NCBI GenBank assembly: GCA_030613505.1
Contig: JAUWLW010000007.1
Location: 11,395 to 75,394 of the forward strand
DNA from: Candidatus Zixiibacteriota bacterium
GTDB lineage: Bacteria; RBG-13-66-14; B26-G2; WVWN01
Direction of reading: 5' to 3'
DNA length: 64,000 bases
The position numbers and the translations under genes are program-made. A model generated the notes under the pieces. That model worked only from the letters and a program-made list of their open reading frames with translations. It did not search any database and was not told the DNA's origin. Position 1 is the first letter of the stretch, and each line of letters starts with the position of its first letter. Positions 1 to 8,004 of this stretch are shown here, piece after piece.

Positions 1-1
1 A

Positions 2-463
2 CCGACGGAGCGGTTGGGTTTGTTTTTGTTTATCGAGGGTGCCGCGATCGGCGGCCTTATGTGGGATTGCGACAGTTTCAGGCGCGGCGACGAAGCGGCG
101 ACGGCTTTGGAGAAGGTCTTCGAACGAATAAAAGGGGAACTCGAGCTATTTAGCGCGGGCGAAGAGGTCGCGTCGGCGATAGCGGTGGCCTTTGCCGGTC
201 ATTTAGCCATCGCGCGGATGCCTTCGGCCGCTATTAATATGGAGGAATATCTGTCGTGGGCCCGTAAGGTCGGGCTCACCGGTTTGGTTTCGATTATCGC
301 CGGCGAAAAAGCCGCGAATATTTTGATAAAAAACGGCGACGTCCTCGGGGCCGTCGTCGCCCCCGACGCGACGGTCAACGCCGAGGCCGACGAGGCGTTG
401 GCGTTGTTTTATGCGCGGGAGGCAACCGTCGAGGCTTACGCCACAAAGGCCGGGATTATTTAA
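2..463 (+). CDS. C-terminal part of an unknown protein, possibly DUF4388-like
   Basis: The reading frame is open to the left edge of the window, so this is only the 3' part of a gene; a TTG at 14 is in frame but need not be the start. The visible product is about 153 residues. The second half has the pattern TGLVSI, then a hydrophobic strand, NGDVLGAVV, then an Ala-rich helix, which loosely resembles the DUF4388/PatA-type output domain seen in the complete gene at 13105. That likeness is by eye only. It converges on the transporter gene that ends at 500. No function can be assigned. Confidence 0.55.
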   Translation, partial: PTERLGLFLFIEGAAIGGLMWDCDSFRRGDEAATALEKVFERIKGELELFSAGEEVASAIAVAFAGHLAIARMPSAAINMEEYLSWARKVGLTGLVSIIAGEKAANILIKNGDVLGAVVAPDATVNAEADEALALFYAREATVEAYATKAGII

Positions 464-499
464 CATACGAACGCGGCTTATACCGGGAGGTTTCGTCGA

Positions 500-1354
500 C
501 TAAGCGAATGCCATAAAGACAACGCCCGCGGTTATGGCGAACGCGCCACCCATACGGCGCCACCGCCCTCCTTCCCCCAAGAATCGGGCACCGAAGAGTA
601 CGCTGAATATCATGCCGACGTTGCGCGCGGCGCCGACGTACGAGACGAACGTCATATTGAGCGCGACGAGCGCACACAGGAATCCGCCCATAGCGACGAC
701 GCCGACGGCCGCGACGAGCAGAAAGTGGCGGTATACATACCGGGCCGCGGCGAAGAGAGGGCGGGTAACCACACAATATACGCCCAGCGTAGCCGCGGCG
801 ACGAGCCACGCCATGTAGATAGCGGCGTACGGCGAGACGAAACCGATAGCCCATTTATAACAAATGTGATGGGCCGCGATGGCGGCGCCGGTCAACAGGG
901 AAAGTAGAACCGCGGCGGCGGTCACGCGCGCGCCGCGTCCGGGCCAGGCGACGGTACTTATCCCCGCTACGATTAGGGCGATGCCGACGTAACCCAGAAG
1001 CGTAACGTCTTCCGCAAGCAGGAATAAGCCGCCCGCGAGGATGAATAGCGGCGCCGAGCCCCGGCTCACCGGGTAAACAAGGGAGAGGTCGCCGCGGCGG
1101 TAAGTATACGTCAGCAGGATAAAATAGGTTCCTTCGATCAAACCTGCAAGCGTAGTCGCGACGAACGGCTCGAGGGAATGTGCGTCCAGATGAGGCGCGA
1201 CGAATATTACGAACGGGGGCGTATATATCGCGAGCGCCGACACGATGGCGCCGAGGAAGAATACCGACGGGTCCGCAGCCTTTTTAACCAGTAGGTTCCA
1301 TACGGCCAAAATGAGTCCGGAAGCGATTACCAAGAATATGGCTGCGACAGGCAT
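500..1354 (-). CDS. EamA/DMT-family membrane transporter
   Basis: The 284-residue product is almost entirely hydrophobic, with about ten membrane segments arranged as two EamA repeats of five helices, the normal size for a drug/metabolite transporter (DMT) superfamily permease. The first repeat opens with a helix carrying AVWNLLVKKA, and the repeat boundary carries VYPVSRGSAPLF, a motif typical of EamA proteins. The family exports or imports small metabolites across the inner membrane; the substrate cannot be told from sequence. It is read divergently from the lipoprotein that starts near 1437, so the roughly 80 bases between them must hold both promoters. A second, single-repeat relative lies at 4453. 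Confidence 0.85.
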   Translation of the reverse strand: MPVAAIFLVIASGLILAVWNLLVKKAADPSVFFLGAIVSALAIYTPPFVIFVAPHLDAHSLEPFVATTLAGLIEGTYFILLTYTYRRGDLSLVYPVSRGSAPLFILAGGLFLLAEDVTLLGYVGIALIVAGISTVAWPGRGARVTAAAVLLSLLTGAAIAAHHICYKWAIGFVSPYAAIYMAWLVAAATLGVYCVVTRPLFAAARYVYRHFLLVAAVGVVAMGGFLCALVALNMTFVSYVGAARNVGMIFSVLFGARFLGEGGRWRRMGGAFAITAGVVFMAFA

Positions 1355-1436
1355 AACGGCTCAAAGAATACCACCGCGGCCGCCTTGGGTCAACGCGAAA
1401 CCCAAATGTACGTATGCACCCGGTCGTACATCTCCA

Positions 1437-1952
1437 GTGCGTCTCCGGCCACGGGGCGTACGCTTGCCTTTCGTAATCGCGATGGCTTGTGTCACGGCCG
1501 CGGTTTTGTGCGCGTCGTGCGGCGACGACGGCGCCGGCCGCGGCGCGCCCGAAATACTCAAGGAGATCGCGCCCGAAGAATACGAAAAGCTCGTGGCCGC
1601 GGGCGACGTCCCTTCTCGGGATTACGACGAGATGGGTGGAGTTTCGGATGAAGGCCTCGGGAGAGAGGGAGAGCCGCGCAAAGAATACCGGCGCGCCGGT
1701 ACCCTTCGGGGAAAGGGGGACGCGGATTCGTTCGAAGTGTACGCTGGATACGATCAGGTCGACGTCGTATTCACGTGGCCCGAGGGGCAGGTAGATTTTT
1801 GGGTTAAAGTCTACGGCCGGGAAGGCGACGAGCTGGGCGACTTCGACTTGGATAAGGGCGAGATCATCCAGCTTTTAAACGGCGGGGAGTTTACGGTGGA
1901 GATATACTCGAAAGAAGGCGGCGGCTCTTGGTCCGCGACGTATCAGAACTAA
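1437..1952 (+). CDS. Putative lipoprotein, first of two tandem paralogues
   Basis: Read from a GTG at 1437 this gives about 171 residues starting with an Arg-rich n-region, a hydrophobic stretch and a cysteine in CASC, which looks like a lipoprotein signal with a weak lipobox. The frame stays open upstream to 1245, but that part overlaps the divergent transporter and encodes no plausible domain. The last ~95 residues (from about AGTLRGKGDADSFEVY) align by eye with the next gene: both share DSFEV/NKFDV, a WP turn, and GDELGDFDL followed by a Gly-rich strand and a final W-AATY-like end. This looks like a small beta-rich periplasmic domain of unknown function. The start is uncertain. Confidence 0.65.
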   Translation: MRLRPRGVRLPFVIAMACVTAAVLCASCGDDGAGRGAPEILKEIAPEEYEKLVAAGDVPSRDYDEMGGVSDEGLGREGEPRKEYRRAGTLRGKGDADSFEVYAGYDQVDVVFTWPEGQVDFWVKVYGREGDELGDFDLDKGEIIQLLNGGEFTVEIYSKEGGGSWSATYQN

Positions 1953-2020
1953 CGCCGGCGTGGCGGATAACGCGCGAAACGTAGCGCGCCGCATGAAAAA
2001 GGTCAATCGGAGAAAAAATC

Positions 2021-2049
2021 TTGACACCCGCCGTCATTATTGGTATTTT
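2021..2049 (+). promoter_or_regulatory. Sigma-70 type promoter for the second lipoprotein
   Basis: A perfect -35 box TTGACA (2021-2026) and a -10 box TATTTT (2044-2049) are separated by 17 bases. The promoter lies 55 bases before the lipoprotein start at 2105. Together with the terminator at 2564 it makes that gene a self-contained transcription unit. Confidence 0.75.
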
Positions 2050-2104
2050 CTCATCGGAGACAAGACGCTATCATTAGTAAATGATTAACTAGGAGGTTCG
2101 CTTC

Positions 2105-2542
2105 TTGAAAGTAAAGCTATTTATAACGTTGGCGACGGCGGCGGTGCTGTGCGCCGCGATCATCGCGTGCAGCTCTTTGAAGGGCGGCGAAGAAGAGAAA
2201 CCCGCCCCGACACCTACTCCCGCGCCCGCGCCTGAGCCGGAAGTCGGTAAAGTATCGAAAATCACGTCCGGAGACACAACAACGCTTTCCGGCATCCTGC
2301 GCGGCGCAAACGATTCCAATAAGTTCGATGTCTTCGCGGAAAGCGACTTAATCGAAGTCGAATTCGATTGGCCGGACGATACGTACTTCCACGTTAAAGT
2401 ACTCGGCATGGCCGGAGACGAGTTGGGCGACTTTGACTTGAGCGAAGGCGAGGTTATCGAACTTACAGGAGGCGGTAAGTTCACGCTGATAGTCTATTCC
2501 AGAGGCGGCGACGGCCCCTGGGCGGCGACTTATACCGATTAA
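2105..2542 (+). CDS. Small lipoprotein, second tandem paralogue
   Basis: The 145-residue product starts at TTG 2105, eight bases after a perfect AGGAGG ribosome binding site (2091-2096). It has a short basic n-region, a hydrophobic core and a cysteine after IIA at about residue 22 (lipobox IIAC), then a Pro/Thr-rich linker of repeated PTP/PAP units that would tether a domain to the membrane. The ~95-residue C-terminal domain is a paralogue of the preceding gene, sharing WPDD/WPEG and GDELGDFDL. Promoter, strong ribosome site and terminator all suggest good expression as a single gene. The fold and role are not recognised; it may be a structural or carbohydrate-binding lipoprotein, which is a guess. 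Confidence 0.8.
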   Translation: MKVKLFITLATAAVLCAAIIACSSLKGGEEEKPAPTPTPAPAPEPEVGKVSKITSGDTTTLSGILRGANDSNKFDVFAESDLIEVEFDWPDDTYFHVKVLGMAGDELGDFDLSEGEVIELTGGGKFTLIVYSRGGDGPWAATYTD

Positions 2543-2563
2543 TTACGTAAACCCCTCCTCCTT

Positions 2564-2598
2564 GGGCGTCGGCCTTCGCGGGTCGGCGCCCTTTCTTT
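2564..2598 (+). terminator. Intrinsic terminator after the lipoprotein gene
   Basis: An 11-bp GC-rich stem (2564-2574 with 2581-2591, two G-T wobbles) closes a six-base loop and is followed by TTTCTTT. It sits 22 bases after the lipoprotein stop codon and 15 bases before cdd. Confidence 0.8.
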
Positions 2599-2613
2599 AA
2601 CGAGGGTCGTTCT

Positions 2614-3015
2614 ATGGTTACGATAGATCTCGACAAACTATTGGCCGCGGCGAGCGCGGTCCGAGAGCGAGCGTACGCCCCGTATTCGCATTTCGCGGTC
2701 GGCGCCGCGGCGTTGGGAAGTGACGGCCGGGTCTACGCGGGAACGAACGTCGAGAACGCCTCGTACGGCTTAAGCCTTTGTGCCGAACGCGCCGCCGTGG
2801 CCGCGGCCGTTGCGGGCGGCGCGTCGGAGATACTCGCCGTAGCGGTAATCGCCGACCGTCCGGTACCGCCCTGCGGCGCGTGCCTTCAGGTGATCGCGGA
2901 ACTGGGGCCTACGGCTACCGTGGCCTGGGGGGACGGTACGGGCGGTTATAACGTTGCCGAAGTGGGCGAGCTCTTGACGAAGCCTTTCAGGCTCGAACGG
3001 GGCGAAGGTAGGTAG
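2614..3015 (+). CDS. cdd: Cytidine deaminase
   Basis: A 133-residue enzyme of the small homotetrameric cytidine deaminase class, which converts cytidine and deoxycytidine to uridine and deoxyuridine in pyrimidine salvage. The N-terminal AYAPYSHFAVGAAAL block binds substrate, CAER (about residue 54) carries the zinc cysteine and catalytic glutamate, and PPCGACLQV (about 88-96) carries the other two zinc cysteines. Length and motifs are normal for the family. The ATG at 2614 follows the terminator of the preceding gene, so it probably has its own weak promoter or relies on read-through. A matching salvage enzyme, pyrimidine-nucleoside phosphorylase, is encoded at 17179. Confidence 0.95.
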   Translation: MVTIDLDKLLAAASAVRERAYAPYSHFAVGAAALGSDGRVYAGTNVENASYGLSLCAERAAVAAAVAGGASEILAVAVIADRPVPPCGACLQVIAELGPTATVAWGDGTGGYNVAEVGELLTKPFRLERGEGR

Positions 3016-3203
3016 CAACGCCGTCGTGGGCTTAGCGGGCTGCGGCAAGCGGTTACGCGGGTCGTGTGGGCAGGATTACTCTGCCAGTATTTTATTTTCG
3101 GCCCGTTCGCGGCCGTAGAAGCGGCGTATATAAAATATACAAAAACAACGAACCGGGGGCCAAGCTTACCTTAACTATCTTTAAATCGCTTGAAATAGAG
3201 GAG

Positions 3204-4421
3204 GTGGTTTATTATAATGAAATAATCGAAAAATCGTACGAACATAAAAAAGAAGGCGACGACAGCGTTTTCGTCACGCGGGCCTCGTCGTACGAAGATA
3301 AAGAACTTCGCCGGGCAGTAGAAGCTATAGTGGACGCGGCGGGCGGTTGGGATGAGGTAAGCCCACCCGAACGTCCGGTACTAGTAAAGCCAAACCTTAT
3401 GGCCGCGCGGGAGCCGTCGCGCGCCGTTACGACGCACCCGGCGCTTATTAGAGTTTTAGGAGAGCTGCTGGCGGCCCGGGGCCGGGACGTGATAATAGGC
3501 GATAGCCCGGCCGGCGTCGCCAGAGGAATTAAACGCGTTTGGGAGATCACCGGCGCGGCCGAAGCGGCGCGCGCAGCTGGAGCGCGGCTAGTATCCTTCG
3601 AGGCAGAGGGGTCGGTACCGCGGCCGGTAAAAAGCCGCTTCGTCGAGGAAGTGCGAGTCACGCGTTTTTGCGACGAGGCGACGGTAATAGGTTTAGCAAA
3701 ACTCAAGACTCATTTTTTAACGATTTTGACGGGGGCCGTAAAAAATTGCTTGGGCGTAATTCCCGGCCTGGCGAAAGCCGAGTTGCACCGGCGCGCGCCA
3801 CACCCGGACGATTTCGCCGAGTTGCTGGTCGATTTAATCCCGGCGTTGGCGCCGAGGTTCAGCTTCGTGGACGGCGTCGTCGGCTTAGAGGGCGACGGTC
3901 CGGCGTCGGGTGACGCGCGTAATTTCGGCCTCGTCGTCGGCGGGTACAACGCCGCCGCCGTGGACGCGGTATTGGCACACATCGTGGGTTTTGCCCCGGA
4001 CGACGTACCGACGGTCAAGCTCAGCATCGAACGCGGCTTGACCCCTCGGGCGCCGGACATAATACTGCTTGACGCCAAGTACTCGGACTTGGTTTTCGAC
4101 GACGTCGCGACGCCCGGCAGCCTGTGGGTAAAGCACTTGCCCCGGCCTTTATTGCGTTTCGCTGGGCGGCAGTTCATAATTAAACCCGCGGTAAAGGCAG
4201 ATAAATGCACCGGGTGTGAACGCTGCGTTGAATCTTGCCCGGTAGGGGCGGCGCGCATGGTGGATGGCGTCGCCGAAATTGACGCGTCTAAATGCATCGA
4301 GTGTTTGTGTTGTTACGAAACTTGCGCGGACGACGCCGTATATTTAAAGCCGTCCCGCGTAGCCCGTTTATACTACGCGCTGCGCGATTTCAGACACCGC
4401 CGCCGGCGGTTACGCGCGTGA
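3204..4421 (+). CDS. DUF362 protein with C-terminal 2x[4Fe-4S] ferredoxin domain
   Basis: A DUF362 domain fills most of the protein: VLVKPNLM, then a TTHPALIRVL block, then a KTH and GAVKNCLGVIPG region typical of the family. The last ~80 residues are a bacterial ferredoxin domain with two clusters, CTGCERCVESCP and CIECLCCYETC. Such proteins are common in anaerobes and are thought to act in electron transfer or metal-cofactor chemistry, but the reaction is unknown. The frame is open from 3066, yet recognisable sequence begins only near 3250. GTG 3204 lies just downstream of a GAGGAGG-like site and is a compromise; the true start is unsure. The next gene follows after 31 bases. Confidence 0.85.
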   Translation: MVYYNEIIEKSYEHKKEGDDSVFVTRASSYEDKELRRAVEAIVDAAGGWDEVSPPERPVLVKPNLMAAREPSRAVTTHPALIRVLGELLAARGRDVIIGDSPAGVARGIKRVWEITGAAEAARAAGARLVSFEAEGSVPRPVKSRFVEEVRVTRFCDEATVIGLAKLKTHFLTILTGAVKNCLGVIPGLAKAELHRRAPHPDDFAELLVDLIPALAPRFSFVDGVVGLEGDGPASGDARNFGLVVGGYNAAAVDAVLAHIVGFAPDDVPTVKLSIERGLTPRAPDIILLDAKYSDLVFDDVATPGSLWVKHLPRPLLRFAGRQFIIKPAVKADKCTGCERCVESCPVGAARMVDGVAEIDASKCIECLCCYETCADDAVYLKPSRVARLYYALRDFRHRRRRLRA

Positions 4422-4452
4422 GTTCGTCGGACGCCTAATAGGCGGAGGTAAC

Positions 4453-4824
4453 GTGAAGACCATAGCTCTTATTCTGTTATCCGTGACGTTGGGCGTCACC
4501 GGCCAGATATTCCTGAAACAGGGCGTCTCGGCCGACGGACCTATAACCGGCTTGAACCGGGCTTTATTGGTCACGTTTTTTAGGCCGCTGGTCCTTTTGG
4601 GCCTATTTTGCTACGGCCTTTCGTCAATATCTTGGCTGGTCGTCTTGAGCCGAACCGAGCTCTCGTTCGCGTACCCCATGATCGCGCTCGGTTACGTCTT
4701 TGTGTTTTTCCTCTCGTGGTGGTTTTTCGGAGAACACGTGACGTGGATAAGAATAGCAGGCTTATTCCTTATATGCTTCGGCGTCGTGTTGGTGGCGATT
4801 ACGAAACCGCCGGGTACTCAATAA
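4453..4824 (+). CDS. Small four-helix EamA/SMR-type transporter
   Basis: A 123-residue protein with four predicted membrane helices, the size of one EamA repeat or a small multidrug resistance (SMR) subunit. The opening SVTLGVTGQIFLKQGV and the later SFAYPMIALGYVFVFFLSWW with GEHVTWIRIAGL are typical of ArnE/ArnF-like and SMR-like half transporters, which work as dimers. Translation starts at GTG 4453 after a GGCGGAGG ribosome site. It is followed after one base by the endonuclease V gene, so the two are surely co-transcribed, although no functional link is obvious. The substrate is unknown. Confidence 0.75.
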   Translation: MKTIALILLSVTLGVTGQIFLKQGVSADGPITGLNRALLVTFFRPLVLLGLFCYGLSSISWLVVLSRTELSFAYPMIALGYVFVFFLSWWFFGEHVTWIRIAGLFLICFGVVLVAITKPPGTQ

Positions 4825-4825
4825 T

Positions 4826-5509
4826 ATGGTTAAACCCTATTTCCCCAACGATATGAAAAAGGCTCTAGCTCTCCAGCGAGAATTAGCAGGGTTGGTAAAG
4901 CACGCGGGCCGGCCAAGACGTGTGCGTCGCGTGGCGGGCGTAGACGTCGCGTACCACCGCGGCCGGTCGCTGAACGTATGCGCCGTCGTCATTCTCTCGT
5001 ACCCGGGGCTTGAGACGGAGGAGATCGTCTGCCGGCAGGGTCCTACGCCGTTCCCGTACGTACCCAGTTTATTGAGCTTTCGCGAAGCGCCCTTGTGCTT
5101 CGATATTCTTGAGTCCCTCCGTAAGAAATTCGACATTCTTTTAGTAGACGGCCAGGGGATCGCCCACCCGCGCCGTTTCGGTATCGCTTCCCACCTCGGC
5201 GTCCTCCTCGACGTACCCACCATCGGCTGTGCGAAATCCCGCCTGATAGGCAAAGGACCGAAGAGATTGGGCAAAACTAAAGGCTCCCGCGGTTCGCTAA
5301 CCCACAACGACGAGCACGTAGGCACCGTGCTAAGGACTCGTACCGGCGTCAAACCGATGTACGTGTCCGTAGGCCACCGCAGCCGCCTCGATTGGGCTGA
5401 AGACCTGGTTCTCGAGCTAACCCCTCGCTTCCGCATCCCCGAACCTATCTCCCGCGCCCACAACGTCGTGACTAAGGAACGCCTAAGGATGGACATTGAA
5501 AATCATTAG
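4826..5509 (+). CDS. nfi: Endonuclease V (deoxyinosine 3' endonuclease)
   Basis: The 227-residue product matches endonuclease V, which cuts DNA (or RNA) one base 3' of inosine and so starts repair of deaminated adenine. All signature blocks are present: GVDVAY with the first metal-binding aspartate (about residue 38), PYVPSLLSFRE with the wedge and catalytic glutamate, DGQGIAHPRRFGIASHLG with the second aspartate, and the downstream CAKSRLIGK lysine region. The length is usual. Its ATG lies one base after the preceding stop. Confidence 0.95.
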   Translation: MVKPYFPNDMKKALALQRELAGLVKHAGRPRRVRRVAGVDVAYHRGRSLNVCAVVILSYPGLETEEIVCRQGPTPFPYVPSLLSFREAPLCFDILESLRKKFDILLVDGQGIAHPRRFGIASHLGVLLDVPTIGCAKSRLIGKGPKRLGKTKGSRGSLTHNDEHVGTVLRTRTGVKPMYVSVGHRSRLDWAEDLVLELTPRFRIPEPISRAHNVVTKERLRMDIENH

Positions 5510-5551
5510 TTTTGAGGTCGTTAACTATTACCAATTAATACGATTAATTAA

Positions 5552-6202
5552 GTGAGTATAACCGCGGAAGATTTCGTAAAATTAGTGAAAGGACGTCGCT
5601 CGGTACGGACGATGTCCCCTGAGCCTATTCCTCGAGAACATTTGGATGCGATCATCGAATGCGGTCTTTTTGCCCCATCCGGTTCGAACCAGCAACCTTG
5701 GCATTTTGCGGTTGTTACAGATAGAAAATTAATAAATAAGATGAAAGATGCTGCGGTGGCGAAAGTCGAATTAATAAAAAGTAGGATATCGTCCGCCAGC
5801 GCGCAACGGAGTTTCGACGGATATATTCAGTACATAACGTTCTTTGGTAACTCGTCGGCCGTAATCTGTTGTTTCTTCGAGCCTTACCGCGCGCTACTCG
5901 AGCGGCTACTAAACAGGTACGCGCCTGAAATATCGGTCAGTACGCGCGAAAACGCATCTATACAAAGCGTCGCCGCAGCGGTAGAGAATATGTTGTTGGC
6001 GGCGCACGCCTTCGGGTACGTGGGGTGTTGGATGACCGGGCTGCTAATAGCGAAGGAAGACATCGAGGCGCTGGTGAAACCGGAGGGAAAATGGGAACTT
6101 ATCGCGATGGTCGCGCTAGGCCACCGGCGCGAGGGCAAGGGTGCGCCGCAAGCGCCTGAAAGACGGCCTAGGGATGAAACGGTATCGTATTTCGGGGAAT
6201 GA
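5552..6202 (+). CDS. Nitroreductase-family flavoprotein
   Basis: A 216-residue protein of the FMN-dependent nitroreductase fold. The N-terminal GRRSVRTM motif binds FMN phosphate; LFAPSGSNQQPWHFAVV follows as in classic nitroreductases; the C-terminal half has AVENMLLAAHAFGYVGCWM and ALGHRREG, which form the second FMN contact. The family reduces nitro groups, quinones or other two-electron acceptors with NAD(P)H, and some members act in cofactor metabolism, so the substrate is open. Translation starts at GTG 5552. The stop lies four bases before the L,D-transpeptidase start. Confidence 0.88.
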   Translation: MSITAEDFVKLVKGRRSVRTMSPEPIPREHLDAIIECGLFAPSGSNQQPWHFAVVTDRKLINKMKDAAVAKVELIKSRISSASAQRSFDGYIQYITFFGNSSAVICCFFEPYRALLERLLNRYAPEISVSTRENASIQSVAAAVENMLLAAHAFGYVGCWMTGLLIAKEDIEALVKPEGKWELIAMVALGHRREGKGAPQAPERRPRDETVSYFGE

Positions 6203-6206
6203 CGCC

Positions 6207-6989
6207 GTGGTATACGTTATTTCGAAAAACGTAAAATTCGCGTTCGCGGCGTTAGCGATAGCGTATGCGGTCGCAGGTTGTAGCGGGTCGGCTGAAGACG
6301 CCCAAGGAACGCCCGCAGCGGTGCCTGAAGCGACGGTAGTGGTCCTTAACGGTGCCGGTAGAGCCGAGGTCTGCGAGGCGGTTGCCGCTCAGCTCGGCGC
6401 GGAATTACCGGGCGGCGTCGAGAATTATAGAAACGGCGACGAGTTGGACTATTCCGTTAGCGAAACGCTAATAAGGTGCGACGAACGTTATCGAGCGCAA
6501 GCCGAGGGTATACGGGGAAAATTGGGCTTCGGCGTTGTTTCGTATAAAAAAGGGCTGGATAGTATCGAAGTAGTCGTAGGCTGGGATGCGCCGCCCCCGT
6601 CGTTTGACGAGCCGCCGGCGAACGGGGTATATATCGATAAGTCGGAGAAGGCGGTGTATTCCTTCCAAGACGGCGACCTCGCAAATATTTGGCCGTGCGC
6701 CACCGGAAAGGCCGAGACGCCGACTCCCACCGGCCGCTTCGAAGTTACCGTGACGCTGGAAAAACCGACCTGGTATTGGGAGGGTAAAGCTATTCCGCCC
6801 GGGCCGGACAACGGCTTAGGTGATTGGTTCATCGGGATTAATAAGAAAGGTTACGGCCTTCACGGCACGAACGAACCACCCAGCATAGGTACCGCCGCTT
6901 CGCACGGTTGCGTGCGGATGTACAACGACGACGCGGGCGCCTTGGTTAAACTTGTTTCGCCCGGAACGCCGGTAGTCATCGTGGAATAA
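6207..6989 (+). CDS. Lipoprotein L,D-transpeptidase (YkuD) with LytR_C-like domain
   Basis: From GTG 6207 the 260-residue product begins with a lipoprotein signal ending in AVAGC, so it is anchored to a membrane facing the envelope. Residues ~35-115 (VVVLNGAGR, then a conserved-looking helix and SIEVVVGW) resemble the LytR C-terminal domain. The C-terminal ~130 residues are a YkuD L,D-transpeptidase domain: TPTPTGRF, GLHGTNEPPSIG, and the catalytic SHGCVRM with the active cysteine. Such enzymes make 3-3 peptidoglycan cross-links or attach proteins to peptidoglycan. An ATG at 6174 is also in frame and would overlap the nitroreductase gene; GTG 6207 gives the cleaner signal peptide. Confidence 0.85.
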   Translation: MVYVISKNVKFAFAALAIAYAVAGCSGSAEDAQGTPAAVPEATVVVLNGAGRAEVCEAVAAQLGAELPGGVENYRNGDELDYSVSETLIRCDERYRAQAEGIRGKLGFGVVSYKKGLDSIEVVVGWDAPPPSFDEPPANGVYIDKSEKAVYSFQDGDLANIWPCATGKAETPTPTGRFEVTVTLEKPTWYWEGKAIPPGPDNGLGDWFIGINKKGYGLHGTNEPPSIGTAASHGCVRMYNDDAGALVKLVSPGTPVVIVE

Positions 6990-7034
6990 GGTTGGCTGCG
7001 GGAACTTTTTGTTAAATTGGCGCGGAGGTCGAAG

Positions 7035-7970
7035 ATGCCGGAAGAAAAATGCCCCAATTGCGGTACGGCGTACGAGTCTGACGCGACGTTTTGCATAAAT
7101 TGCGGCGCGAAACGTGAGGAAGCGCCGAAAGACGAACAACCCGAAACCCCGGCGGCCGCGGCCCCCGCGGAACCGCCTGCGGAAGACGAGCCGCCGCCGG
7201 CGAAAGAAGCCGCGGACGCCGAAGCGCCGCCACCGTTACGTCCTCAGTCCGAAGAGAAAGTCCTGGAGCACGTCGACGACGAAATGGAAAAAGCGGTACC
7301 GGAAGAGCCGAAGAAAAAGAGTAAGAAGGGTTGTTGTGTCGTCGCGGTCATCGGCGGCGTAATCGTCTTATTGGCGGTGGCTTGCGGCCTGACCATATAC
7401 TTAAAGTATCCAGGCATGCTGGAGGAATGGGGCGTAGTCGTGGGCGGCGAGGGGTTCACTCACAACTTCGCGGTCGTTACGGAAGAAGATATCGCGGTAT
7501 GGCAAAAGGGCGAGGGTACGGTCGTCAAACAAGAAAAAGAGATGTTGAAGGTCCGGAACGCGCTGGTGGGCGTAAACTACGACCCCGGGACAAATTATTC
7601 GGCTTCGTGTACCGTCTTCGTCCAAAATGTCGAAAACGAGGAGGGGTGGGCCGGCCTCGTTATGCGCGTGAATCCGAAGGGCGGGGACCGGTACGCTTTC
7701 GGGATATTGCCCAAGAAAAAGCTCGCCCGTATTAATAAGATCGCGGGTGCGGGCGAGCCGCTGGTTCTCGCCAGCGCCCGCGTCGCCGCTTTGCGGGTTG
7801 GGATGCCGTTCACCGTAAACGCGACCGTTTCCGGCAACGACCTTACGATGGAAATAAACGGTACGGTGGTAGGCCAGGCCACGGACATCGGCTTACTCGA
7901 GGGCCCGATGGGCTTCGAGGTTCGCGGTGCTACGGCCTACTTCGACGATTTGAGAGTGCGGCCCGAATAA
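7035..7970 (+). CDS. Zinc-ribbon membrane protein with beta-sandwich C-terminal domain
   Basis: The 311-residue product starts at ATG 7035 a few bases after a GCGGAGG site. Residues 5-25 form a zinc ribbon with two CxNCG knuckles (CPNCG and CINCG). A charged Pro/Ala/Glu-rich linker follows to about residue 95, then KKKSKKGCC and one membrane helix of about 24 residues. The C-terminal ~190 residues look like a concanavalin-type/LamG or DUF1080-like sugar-binding sandwich (WAGLVMRVNP, YAFGIL, MEINGTVVG, GFEVRG, YFDDLRV). The layout implies a cytoplasmic zinc ribbon and an extracytoplasmic binding domain. Function unknown; the binding fold is inferred from pattern only. Confidence 0.7.
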   Translation: MPEEKCPNCGTAYESDATFCINCGAKREEAPKDEQPETPAAAAPAEPPAEDEPPPAKEAADAEAPPPLRPQSEEKVLEHVDDEMEKAVPEEPKKKSKKGCCVVAVIGGVIVLLAVACGLTIYLKYPGMLEEWGVVVGGEGFTHNFAVVTEEDIAVWQKGEGTVVKQEKEMLKVRNALVGVNYDPGTNYSASCTVFVQNVENEEGWAGLVMRVNPKGGDRYAFGILPKKKLARINKIAGAGEPLVLASARVAALRVGMPFTVNATVSGNDLTMEINGTVVGQATDIGLLEGPMGFEVRGATAYFDDLRVRPE

Positions 7971-8004
7971 AGTACTCGGGTCGCCGACTCGTGCGGAGGT
8001 AACT

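Noticed and set aside
1245-1436. Upstream extension of the first lipoprotein gene to 1245
   Set aside because: It overlaps the divergent EamA gene and its promoter area and codes for no plausible signal peptide.
7114-7362. Arg/Lys-rich plus-strand frame inside the zinc-ribbon gene
   Set aside because: It is a frame-shift shadow of the Pro/Ala/Glu linker in the true frame.
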